Source: JACVRX01 sp963819885 (GTDB lineage Bacteria > Actinomycetota > Actinomycetes > Jiangellales > Jiangellaceae). From it: a DNA stretch of 64,000 bases. A program made the position numbers and the translations under genes. The stretch lies in contig CAWFXV010000032.1 of the NCBI GenBank assembly GCA_963819885.1, positions 251,632 to 315,631 on the forward strand, given 5' to 3'. Below the pieces are notes generated by a model that saw only the letters and a program-made list of their open reading frames with translations, had not been told where the DNA came from and did not search any database. Positions 55,375-62,719 of this stretch are shown here, in pieces. Numbering within the stretch: the stretch's first letter is position 1; each line of letters begins with the position of its first letter.

Positions 55375-55651
55375 AACACACAATCAGGCGGTGGCCGGTT
55401 CATCGACCATGACGCAAACGGATGAGTTTCTGGCAGAGCTGCGGCTACTTCTTAGCGAGCTCGAGAAGGGATCACCGGATGAACGGCCCGGCGATGTCGC
55501 GAAGATTAGGGATGCAGTCCATCAGGCAGAGAGTGGACGCCTCGATGCAGCGAAGAGGTCCTTGGCCGACGTCGGGCGTTGGGTGCTCGACGTGGCGCAA
55601 CGCGTCGGAGCCACCGTCGTGACCAAGCAACTCGAGGGATATTTCGGCTGA
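55301..55651 (+). CDS. small unknown protein beginning with GQMSGVNIGG motif (module protein B)
   Basis: The 116-residue protein starts at GTG 55301, nine bases after gene A, so the pair is an operon. Residues 1-30 carry VVNRGQMSGVNIGGTHNQAV, a short Asn/Gly-rich segment shared with protein A that could form a beta-strand or beta-helix rung for docking. Residues 37-116 are predicted to be all helical (TDEFLAELRLLLSELEKG, VAKIRDAVHQAESGRLDAAK, SLADVGRWVLDVAQRVGATV). Helical bundles of this type end many bacterial conflict-system proteins. No catalytic residues are recognisable. Confidence 0.7.
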   Translation: MSEHISSESNSVVNRGQMSGVNIGGTHNQAVAGSSTMTQTDEFLAELRLLLSELEKGSPDERPGDVAKIRDAVHQAESGRLDAAKRSLADVGRWVLDVAQRVGATVVTKQLEGYFG

Positions 55652-55687
55652 CTGGACCATCCCATAGCGTTGGGCATGAGCCGGTCG

Positions 55688-56182
55688 CTACGCGCCGTGT
55701 GCGCCGCTCCGCTCCTGCCCTTCGCTGCCGTCGTCATCGCCTTGGTCCTTCTTGAAGAACGAGAACGTGCCGTCCGGCTCGAGCACGACAAGGTCGACGT
55801 CGGCGAGGTCGCGGACACTGTGCTCCCGGGCAGCCACGAGCACGTCGTCCAGCGGCAGCCGTTCGTAGCGCAGCACCTTCTCGTCGACGTCGCCGTCGGT
55901 GAGCAGGACGGTCGGCTCACCATCCAGAACCCGACGGGTTCGCGGGAATCGCCATCCGACATACGAGAGCAGGATGGACAACACGGTGAATGTGCCGACC
56001 GCCAGAAAGCCGCCGGTCAACGAGAAGTCCTCTTGCAGCACGGTCTGGCTGATCAAGTCACCGAGGGTCACCAGCAGGATCAGCTCGAATGCGGACAGCT
56101 GGGTCACCTCGCGCTTGCCCGAGACGCGTAGGACGAACCACAGCAGAGCGAAGGTGAGGATCGAACGGATCACGATGTCCAT
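55688..56182 (-). CDS. YetF/DUF421 family membrane protein
   Basis: The 164-residue protein has three N-terminal helices and a soluble C-terminal domain. It starts MDIVIRSILTFALLWFVLRV, has the family motif SGKREVTQLSAFELILLVTL then GDLISQTVLQED, and ends with GTFSFFKKDQG, typical of DUF421 C-termini. The biochemical function is not established. Its ATG overlaps the stop of the upstream gene by one base, so the two are translated together. Confidence 0.85.
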   Translation of the reverse strand: MDIVIRSILTFALLWFVLRVSGKREVTQLSAFELILLVTLGDLISQTVLQEDFSLTGGFLAVGTFTVLSILLSYVGWRFPRTRRVLDGEPTVLLTDGDVDEKVLRYERLPLDDVLVAAREHSVRDLADVDLVVLEPDGTFSFFKKDQGDDDGSEGQERSGAHGA

Positions 56183-56706
56183 CAGGGCATCACCACCATC
56201 CTGAAATTGACCCTCGCCACCTCCAGGCCCTCGGACACCACCGCTACCCAGTACTGGTGCGCGCTCGGTGGCTGCGTCGGGCCAACGCGCACGTCGAGTG
56301 TCAGCTCGAACGCATCGCCCGGTGGCGGGTCGAATTCGTACTCCAGCCGTAACGGGCCCGCGGTCTCCGCACTGGGGTTCGGATACCAGTTCTGGAAGTC
56401 GAAGCGGTCGAATATGTCCTTGCTGAAGGCCAGAGTGATCGGCCGGTCGAAGCCTCCCGAATGCAGGACGCGGACTCGCAGCGGTGCGGCCAGCCCGGAT
56501 CGGGTGACCTGCGCGTACCGCACGCTGAGCTGGTAACCGCCGCCGGAGGCGCTGACCTCGGATTGCCTCGGCCCGAGCAAGCCCAGCAGGCCAGCCAACA
56601 CGAAGATCGTCAACGCGACGATACCGACCCGGCGGATGTTGCGAGCCCGGCGGGAACGTTCCGGGTCGCGATGCGCCGGAAGGGTCCCGATGTGTTGGGC
56701 CACCAT
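56182..56706 (-). CDS. single-pass membrane protein, partner of the YetF-like protein
   Basis: The 174-residue protein has a basic N-terminus (HRDPERSRRARNIRR), one membrane helix at about 27-45 (VGIVALTIFVLAGLLGLLG) and an extracytoplasmic beta-rich domain, including RYAQVTRSGLAAPLRVRVLH and YWVAVVSEGLEVARV. I do not recognise the family by name. The gene is divergent from ada, and its start overlaps nothing. It lies upstream of the YetF-like gene with the stop overlapping that start. Confidence 0.7.
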   Translation of the reverse strand: MVAQHIGTLPAHRDPERSRRARNIRRVGIVALTIFVLAGLLGLLGPRQSEVSASGGGYQLSVRYAQVTRSGLAAPLRVRVLHSGGFDRPITLAFSKDIFDRFDFQNWYPNPSAETAGPLRLEYEFDPPPGDAFELTLDVRVGPTQPPSAHQYWVAVVSEGLEVARVNFRMVVMP

Positions 56707-56765
56707 GCCGTTCTACCGGTTGGTGAAGCCAACAAAGGGTCGGCTCGCCGCCAGAAGGGGCACGG

Positions 56766-56780
56766 TACGGTCACCTCATG
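56766..56780 (+). promoter_or_regulatory. leaderless promoter of the adenosine deaminase gene
   Basis: TACGGT (56766-56771) is six bases before ATG 56778. Confidence 0.6.
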
Positions 56781-57893
56781 GCGCCTCGACCGGACGAAAT
56801 CGCCGTCGCGCCGAAAGTTCTGCTGCACGATCACCTCGACGGCGGTCTGCGACCCGCGACGATCGTGGAGCTGGCCGGCGAGGTCGGACACGATCTGCCC
56901 ACCCGTGATCCTGACGAACTCGCGACCTGGTTCGTGGACATGGCCAGCTCGGGGCCCCTCGAGCGGTATCTCGAGACATTTGCCCACACTGTGGCCGTCA
57001 TGCAGCAGCGGGACGCACTGGTCCGGGTAGCCGCCGAGTGTGCCGAGGACCTGGCCGCCGACAACGTCGTCTATGCCGAGGTTCGCTACGCGCCCGAGCA
57101 ACATATCGCCGACGGCCTCAGCCTGGAACAGGTGGTCGAGGCGGTCGAGGAGGGCTTCCGGCAGGGCGAGGCACGGGCAGCCGCCGCCGGGCACCCGATC
57201 CGAGTGGCGACGTTGCTCACCGCGATGCGCCACGCGGCCAGGTCCACGGAGATCGCTGCGCTGACGGTCGGGTACCGCGATTCCGGCGTCGTCGGGTTCG
57301 ACATCGCCGGCGCGGAGGCGGGCTTTCCACCGACTCGCCACCTGGACGCGTTCGAGTATCTGCGGCGGGAGAACTCCCACTTCACCATCCATGCCGGCGA
57401 GGCATTCGGGCTGCCGTCGATCTGGGAGGCCCTGCAATGGTGCGGTGCCGACCGGCTGGGCCATGGCGTGCGGATCATCGACGACGTGACCGTCCGCCCG
57501 GATGGGACCCCCGAGCTCGGCCGGCTCGCCGCGTACGTTCGTGACAAACGGGTCCCCCTGGAGATGTGCCCTTCGTCGAATGTGCAGACCGGCGCGGCGT
57601 CATCGATTGCCGAGCATCCGATCGGTCTGCTCACCCGCCTGCGGTTCCGCGTGACCGTCAACACCGACAACCGGCTGATGAGCGGCACGTCGATGTCCCG
57701 GGAGCTCACCTTGCTGGCCGACGCGTTCGGCTACGACCTCGACGACTTCCAATGGTTCGCCGTCAACGCGATGAAGAGTGCCTTCATCCCCTTTGACCAG
57801 CGTTTGGAGCTGATCAACAACGTCGTCAAGCCCGGATACGCCGCCTTGGCCGCACAACGGGCCTTCGCCTCTGTCCGCGGTGTCAGCCGCTGA
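56778..57893 (+). CDS. adenosine deaminase
   Basis: The enzyme deaminates adenosine and deoxyadenosine to inosine forms. The 371-residue TIM-barrel metallohydrolase has the zinc-binding pair in LLHDHLDGGLRPATIVEL, YAEVRYAPEQH, FTIHAGEAFG, DRLGHGVRIIDDV and VTVNTDNRLMS with the metal Asp. Together with the nucleoside importer, Cdd and DeoA at 41.7-48.9 kb it serves purine nucleoside salvage. A leaderless promoter precedes it. Confidence 0.93.
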   Translation: MAPRPDEIAVAPKVLLHDHLDGGLRPATIVELAGEVGHDLPTRDPDELATWFVDMASSGPLERYLETFAHTVAVMQQRDALVRVAAECAEDLAADNVVYAEVRYAPEQHIADGLSLEQVVEAVEEGFRQGEARAAAAGHPIRVATLLTAMRHAARSTEIAALTVGYRDSGVVGFDIAGAEAGFPPTRHLDAFEYLRRENSHFTIHAGEAFGLPSIWEALQWCGADRLGHGVRIIDDVTVRPDGTPELGRLAAYVRDKRVPLEMCPSSNVQTGAASSIAEHPIGLLTRLRFRVTVNTDNRLMSGTSMSRELTLLADAFGYDLDDFQWFAVNAMKSAFIPFDQRLELINNVVKPGYAALAAQRAFASVRGVSR

Positions 57894-57951
57894 TGATGAG
57901 GGTGTGCCAAGATTCCGTGGTCGCGACGACAGAATGGACACAACAGGGGAC

Positions 57952-59691
57952 ATGATCACGTCACACGACATCATCGTGGTCGGCGGCGGGGGAGCGGGGC
58001 TGCGAGCAGCGATCGCCGCCGCCGAGACGATCCCGGGCCTGGACGTGGCCGTCGTGTCCAAGGTCTATCCGATGCGAAGTCACACCGTCTCCGCCGAGGG
58101 CGGCGCGGCGGGTGTCGTCGCCGATGACGACAGTCTCGACGAGCACGCGTACGACACGATCTCCGGCGGGGACTGGCTGTGCGACCAGCACGCCGTCGAG
58201 TTGTTCGTCAAGGAGGCGCCGCGCGAACTGGTGCGGCTGGAGCACTGGGGTTGTCCGTGGAGCCGCACGCCGGATGGACACATCGCTGTTCGTCCATTCG
58301 GTGGGATGACGAAGCAGCGGACCTGGTTCGCTGCGGACAAGACCGGCTTCCATCTCCTCCACACGCTGTTCCAGACCTCTCTCAAATACGAGACCGTGCA
58401 TCGCTACGACGAGTGGTTCGTTACCCGGCTGCTCGTTGACGACGGCCGGGTTCAGGGCGTCGTCGCCGTCGAGATCTCGACTGGCCGGATCGAGACGCTT
58501 CTCGCCAAGTCGGTCGTCCTCGCCACCGGCGGCTGTGGGCGGGTCTTCCCGTTTACGACGAATGCCGCAATCAAGACCGGCGACGGCATGGCGCTCGCCT
58601 ATCGCGCCGGTGCGCCGCTGAAGGACATGGAGTTCGTGCAGTACCACCCGACCGGGCTGCCGTTCACCGGCATCCTCATCACCGAGGCGGCCCGCGCCGA
58701 GGGCGGTTGGCTGCTCAACAAGGACGGCTACCGCTACCTGCAGGACTACGACCTCGGCATGCCGTCGCCCACGCCGGTCCTGCGCAGCATGGAACTCGGC
58801 CCACGTGACCGGCTGTCGCAAGCGTTCGAGCACGAAGTCGAGAAGGGACGCACCACCGATACGCCCTACGGCCCGGTTGTGCACCTTGATCTTCGCCATC
58901 TGGGGGCGGCGAAGATCGAGGAGAAGATTCCGTTCGTTCGCGAGCTGTGCATGAACTACCAGAACATCGACCCGGCGAAGGAGCTGGTTCCAGTCCGGCC
59001 CGTCGTCCACTACGTCATGGGCGGCGTGCACACGGACATCGACGGAGCGACGCCCATCGCGGGGCTGTTCGCAGCGGGTGAGGTCGCGTGCGTCAGCATC
59101 AATGGTGCCAACCGACTCGGCTCGAACTCGCTGCCTGAGCTGTTCGTCTTCGGTACCAGGGCCGGCCGTGCGGCGGCCTGGTACACGCTGCGGGCGAAGG
59201 AGCCCACCCACGCAGTCGTTGCACAGGCGGCGGACGAACGGCGCCGGCTGGAGGACGATGTGTTGGGCCGGGAAGGTGGCGAAGATCGGATATCGGCCAT
59301 TCGGACCGCCATGCAATCCACGATGGAGGAGAGTGCTGGCATCTATCGTTCTGGCGATTCCCTCGCCAAGGGCGCGGATACCCTGCGCGAACTCCAGGAG
59401 CGGCTTCCCCGGGCGACACTCGACGACCGAAGCCGGGCGTTCAACACCGAGCTGGTTGCCGCGCTCGAGCAAGCCGCCATGCTCGATGTGTCCGAGGCCA
59501 TCGTCCAGAGTGCGATCCGTCGGGAGGAGTCGCGGGGAGCTCACCAGCGCACCGACTTCCCCAAGCGCGACGACGAACGGTTCCTCGCTCATTCCGTCGC
59601 GTACCGGGAGCCCGACGGGTCGTGCCGGATCGAGTATCTACCAGTCACGATCACCCGGTGGCCGCCAGGCGAGCGGATTTATGGAAGGTGA
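57952..59691 (+). CDS. frdA: fumarate reductase flavoprotein subunit
   Basis: This is a second flavoprotein for complex II, of the E. coli FrdA type. The 579-residue protein has HDIIVVGGGGAGLRAAIAAA, YPMRSHTVSAEGGAAG with the FAD-linking His, SGGDWLCDQHAVELF, FGGMTKQRTWFAADKTGFHL, HPTGLPFTGILITEAARAEG and NGANRLGSNSLPELFVFG. ATG 57952 begins at the conserved start with AGGGG nearby. ATG 57934 and the frame from 57880 are alternatives. It is followed by frdB with one base between them. Confidence 0.92.
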   Translation: MITSHDIIVVGGGGAGLRAAIAAAETIPGLDVAVVSKVYPMRSHTVSAEGGAAGVVADDDSLDEHAYDTISGGDWLCDQHAVELFVKEAPRELVRLEHWGCPWSRTPDGHIAVRPFGGMTKQRTWFAADKTGFHLLHTLFQTSLKYETVHRYDEWFVTRLLVDDGRVQGVVAVEISTGRIETLLAKSVVLATGGCGRVFPFTTNAAIKTGDGMALAYRAGAPLKDMEFVQYHPTGLPFTGILITEAARAEGGWLLNKDGYRYLQDYDLGMPSPTPVLRSMELGPRDRLSQAFEHEVEKGRTTDTPYGPVVHLDLRHLGAAKIEEKIPFVRELCMNYQNIDPAKELVPVRPVVHYVMGGVHTDIDGATPIAGLFAAGEVACVSINGANRLGSNSLPELFVFGTRAGRAAAWYTLRAKEPTHAVVAQAADERRRLEDDVLGREGGEDRISAIRTAMQSTMEESAGIYRSGDSLAKGADTLRELQERLPRATLDDRSRAFNTELVAALEQAAMLDVSEAIVQSAIRREESRGAHQRTDFPKRDDERFLAHSVAYREPDGSCRIEYLPVTITRWPPGERIYGR

Positions 59692-59693
59692 TG

Positions 59694-60434
59694 ATGGCCG
59701 ACACCATTACCCTCGACGTTGCTCGATATCGGCCTGGGCAGGAGGCCGAGCCGACCCTCCAGAGTTACGACGTGCCGCTGCGCGATGACTGGGTCGTCCT
59801 CGACGGCCTCAACTACGTCAAGGACGAACTGGACGGCACGCTTTCCTACCGCTGGTCGTGCCGGATGGGTATCTGCGGCAGCTGCGGCATGACCGTCAAC
59901 GGCGAACCCAAACTGACCTGCGCAACTTTCCTCACCGAATACGCGCCGGGGCCGATCCGGGTCGAGCCGCTGGGCAACTTCCCGGTGCTGCGGGACCTCG
60001 TCGTCGACATCGACGACTTCCTCAGCAAGCTCTCGCGGGTCAAGCCGTGGCTCGTGCGGGACGAGGCGCCGGTGTCCGATGGCGAGTACTTGCAGACGCC
60101 GGAGGAGTTAGAGGAATTCCGGCAGTACAGCATGTGCATCAACTGCATGCTGTGTTACTCCGCGTGCCCGGTGTACGGGATCGACGAGGAGTTCGTCGGG
60201 CCGGCCGCGATCGCGCTCGCGCAGAGATACAACCTTGACTCCCGAGACGAGGGCGCAGCGGACCGGCTGGACGTGCTGATCCACCCTGACGGCCTATGGG
60301 GGTGCACGTTCGTCGGTGATTGCACCCGAGTGTGCCCCAAGCACGTAGATCCGGCCGGGGCCATTCAGCGGTACAAGCTCACCGCGGCGATGGACACGTT
60401 GAAGTCCTATCTCCTGCCCCGGGGCCGCCGATGA
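59694..60434 (+). CDS. frdB: fumarate reductase iron-sulfur subunit
   Basis: The 246-residue subunit has the [2Fe-2S] cysteines in SCRMGICGSCGMTVNGEPKL and the cubane ligands in CINCMLCYSACPVYG and CTRVCPKHVDPAGAI. ATG 59694 has GGAAGG five bases upstream; ATG 59691 overlaps the frdA stop and is the other candidate. It transfers electrons between FrdA and the quinol site in the FrdC/FrdD anchor. The stop overlaps frdC in ATGA. Confidence 0.92.
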   Translation: MADTITLDVARYRPGQEAEPTLQSYDVPLRDDWVVLDGLNYVKDELDGTLSYRWSCRMGICGSCGMTVNGEPKLTCATFLTEYAPGPIRVEPLGNFPVLRDLVVDIDDFLSKLSRVKPWLVRDEAPVSDGEYLQTPEELEEFRQYSMCINCMLCYSACPVYGIDEEFVGPAAIALAQRYNLDSRDEGAADRLDVLIHPDGLWGCTFVGDCTRVCPKHVDPAGAIQRYKLTAAMDTLKSYLLPRGRR

Positions 60435-60850
60435 CGACCGGTCGTTCGACGTCGTTCGACGTCCGCCCCCCGGCGTACCGGCCGCGGATGTCACTGTGGT
60501 GGTGGCTGTCGAAGTGGACCTACCTGCTGTTCGTCCTGCGCGAATTGAGCAGCGTGTTCGTCGCCTGGTTCGTGGTGTTCCTGCTGCTGTTCGTCCGGGC
60601 CGTGTATCAGGGAGACGATCAGTATCAGGACTTCCTGTCCTGGGCCGCGAACCCGTTCGTGGTACTCGTCAACGTGGTGGCGCTGGCTTTCCTTCTCCTG
60701 CACACCGTCACCTGGTTCGGTCTGACGCCCCAGGCCGTGCCGGCCCGCCTGCGAGGCCGGCCGGTGCCGTCGTCGCTGGTCGTGGCGTCGCAATACGTGG
60801 GCTGGGCGGCCGTCTCGGCGTTCGTCTTCTGGCTAGTGGTGGGCTGGTAG
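60431..60850 (+). CDS. frdC: fumarate reductase membrane anchor subunit C
   Basis: The 139-residue protein has three predicted helices. The family features are RMSLWWWLSKWTYLLFVLRE, ANPFVVLVNVVALAFLLLHT and TWFGLTPQAVPARLRG, which match FrdC of enteric fumarate reductases and not SdhC. There is no heme histidine pair, as in heme-free FRD. It starts at ATG 60431, overlapping frdB. Confidence 0.88.
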   Translation: MTTGRSTSFDVRPPAYRPRMSLWWWLSKWTYLLFVLRELSSVFVAWFVVFLLLFVRAVYQGDDQYQDFLSWAANPFVVLVNVVALAFLLLHTVTWFGLTPQAVPARLRGRPVPSSLVVASQYVGWAAVSAFVFWLVVGW

Positions 60851-61202
60851 ATGCGCAGACGTCCGGTGGAGCCGTTGGTCTGGCTGCTGTTCAGCGGTGG
60901 CGGTGTGGCCACGGCGCTGTTCTTTCCCATCCTGCTCTTCCTGTTCGGGCTGGCATTTCCGCTCGGCTGGATCGAGCCTCCCGACCACGCCCACCTCGAC
61001 GCCGTACTCGGTCACCCGCTCACCCGGATCGTCCTGCTCGGCCTGTGTGTTCTGGGGCTGGTGCATTGGGCGCACCGGTTCCGGTACACGCTGCACGAGG
61101 GACTCCAGCTCGGCCGGGTCGATAACCAGATCGCCGTTGCCTGTTATGGCGCGGCTCTCGTCGGCTCGAGCGGCGGCATACGTCCTGTTCTTCACCGGCT
61201 GA
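60851..61202 (+). CDS. frdD: fumarate reductase membrane anchor subunit D, frameshifted near its end
   Basis: The gene starts at ATG 60851 directly after the frdC stop. The product begins RRRPVEPLVWLLFSGGGVAT, with helices at about 12-33, 55-72 and a third after residue 95, as in FrdD. In the sequenced frame it reads GAALVGSSGGIRPV and runs on antisense through the next gene. Family-like sequence continues in another frame as AAAYVLFFTG followed by TGA at 61200-61202. Removing one base near 61169 gives a 116-residue FrdD of normal length. This is either a sequencing error or a real frameshift; the last helix is otherwise lost. Confidence 0.8.
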
Positions 61203-61233
61203 ACCGGCGCGCCGATTTGTCGGTCGTCGTCGT

Positions 61234-62187
61234 TCAACTGCTGCGTGCCCGGGCCCGCCGCTTGCCCTCGTGCATCGCCTGTACCCGGGCGATCGGGATC
61301 TCTCGACCTTCCTCGATCAGCTCGGCGTCCAGGCTTTGCGGCGCCGGCATAGCGGTGGCCCACGGATCTTCGCCGGCGAGGAGTCGCGCCGCCGTGTGCA
61401 CCGTGAAGTCGGCCGGGGCAACGCGGTCGAGGTCGCCCCACGCGAGCGGGAACGACACCGGGACACCGGGTCGCACTCGTGGGCTGTACGCGGCTACCAC
61501 CGTTGCGCCACCTGCCCGGGTCGAGTCGAGGAACACCTTGCCACCGCGGTCATCCTTGACGAACGCGGTGGTGGCCAGCCCCGGGTCAAGGCGCTCGGCC
61601 CGAGCCGCGATGGCGCGCGTCGCTGCGGCGACCTCCTCGACCGTCGCCTGCTCGTCGACCGGCACGAAGATGTGCACTCCCTTCGCTCCGCTCGTCTTGA
61701 CTGCTCCGGCGAGACCGACGTCGGTGATCGCCTGACGAACCAGCTCGGCGGCCCGGACCACGAGCGGGAACTCGGCAGGCGACGGTGGATCGAGGTCGAG
61801 TACGAGGTGCGTCGAGCGATCGCTGCGGTCGACGCGAAACAGCGTCGGGTGGTACTCGACGGCCCGTTGGTTGGCGAACCACAGCAGCGTGCGGCGGTCG
61901 TTGCACAACGCATAGGAGACTTCGCGCTTCGACGCCGCCGCCCAGATCGGGACTGTCCGCACCCACGGCGGGGTGTACTTCGGGACGTTCTTCTGCATGA
62001 ACGGCTCTTGGCCGCTGCGCACTCGCACAACCGAGAGCGGCCGGTCCCGCAACTCCGGGACGATGCGGTCAGCGACCGCGTCGAGGTAATCCACGAGGTC
62101 CCGTTTGGTGGCCTCGGCCCCGTCGAACAGCGGCTGGTCGAGGTTGGTCAGCGAAACGCCTTCGCGCTCCTCGCCGCCGTCGCTCAC
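61234..62187 (-). CDS. ligD: LigD-type DNA polymerase/primase domain protein
   Basis: The 317-residue protein is a stand-alone archaeo-eukaryotic primase-type polymerase domain, related to the polymerase part of LigD in non-homologous end joining. Metal-binding and nucleotide residues lie in STHLVLDLDPPSPAEF (DxD), KTSGAKGVHIFVPVDEQ and KVFLDSTRAGGATVVAAYSP. It lacks the ligase and nuclease domains of LigD. GTG 62187 (VSDGGEEREGVSLTNL) is the likely start, and 62217 is the longest. It is convergent with frdD, whose real stop is 31 bases away. No ku gene is visible. Confidence 0.85.
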   Translation of the reverse strand: MSDGGEEREGVSLTNLDQPLFDGAEATKRDLVDYLDAVADRIVPELRDRPLSVVRVRSGQEPFMQKNVPKYTPPWVRTVPIWAAASKREVSYALCNDRRTLLWFANQRAVEYHPTLFRVDRSDRSTHLVLDLDPPSPAEFPLVVRAAELVRQAITDVGLAGAVKTSGAKGVHIFVPVDEQATVEEVAAATRAIAARAERLDPGLATTAFVKDDRGGKVFLDSTRAGGATVVAAYSPRVRPGVPVSFPLAWGDLDRVAPADFTVHTAARLLAGEDPWATAMPAPQSLDAELIEEGREIPIARVQAMHEGKRRARARSS

Positions 62188-62276
62188 TGCTCCACCCTGG
62201 CATCCCTGGGCGCGCACGTCGACGGTGCTTGGTCTTGCGCACTACCCCGGATTGCGTAGTAGTGTTACTCCCGGTG

Positions 62277-62355
62277 CACCACCAGGCGAATCCGTACATC
62301 ACCAGGCTTGCCGGCCTGGTGATGTACGGACACGGGTGGTGAACGTGGTCATTCC
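62277..62355 (+). repeat. dispersed intergenic repeat, copy A (most complete)
   Basis: The copy has CACCACCAGGCGA, then a perfect 14-bp palindrome GTACATCACCAGGC (62294-62307) with GCCTGGTGATGTAC (62314-62327) around a 6-base loop, then GGTGGTGAACGTGGTCATT to 62355. It lies between the divergent LigD-type and PadR genes, ending 28 bases before the PadR start. The whole 79 bases recur inverted at 29579-29657; parts recur at 20375-20401 and 63968-64000. Confidence 0.85.
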
Positions 62356-62383
62356 CGACAACCTGTGAGCTGGTGGAGGTCTG

Positions 62384-62719
62384 ATGGATACCAGCCAGTT
62401 GCTCAAGGGGGTCCTCGACGTTGCCGTGCTGGCGGCGCTGCGGGAATCCGACGGTTACGGCTACGACGTCGTCCGGCGGCTCAGGGCGGCCGGCTTGTCC
62501 GACGTCGGGGATGCGTCCGTGTACGGGACGCTTCGGCGGCTCTACAACGCCGGGGCGCTGACCACCTACGTCGTGCCGTCGGACGAGGGGCCGCACCGCA
62601 AGTACTACGCCCTCAATCAGACCGGGAGTGACCTGCTCGACCGGTCGGCCAAGGTGTGGCGGGAGTTCGCCGACACGCTGACCAAACTGATCGACTCCGG
62701 CGCCAAGGAGGCGGCGTGA
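62384..62719 (+). CDS. PadR-family transcriptional regulator
   Basis: The 111-residue regulator has the PadR winged helix (LKGVLDVAVLAALRESDGYG, VYGTLRRLYNAGALTTYVV, HRKYYALNQTGSDLL). GAGGT lies upstream of ATG 62384. Its stop overlaps the next gene in GTGA. PadR genes followed by a membrane protein with an N-terminal helical domain are a common actinobacterial pair, in which the regulator usually represses its own operon. Copy A of the dispersed repeat lies in its promoter region. Confidence 0.9.
   Translation: MDTSQLLKGVLDVAVLAALRESDGYGYDVVRRLRAAGLSDVGDASVYGTLRRLYNAGALTTYVVPSDEGPHRKYYALNQTGSDLLDRSAKVWREFADTLTKLIDSGAKEAA

Noticed and set aside
57961..59592. 543-codon minus-strand frame opposite frdA
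   Set aside because: It is an antisense shadow of a strongly conserved flavoprotein gene with no recognisable motif.
61203..61735. Extension of frdD to a 294-residue protein
   Set aside because: The extra residues are the antisense of the ligD-type gene. Family length and the alternate-frame end AAAYVLFFTG show a frameshift instead.
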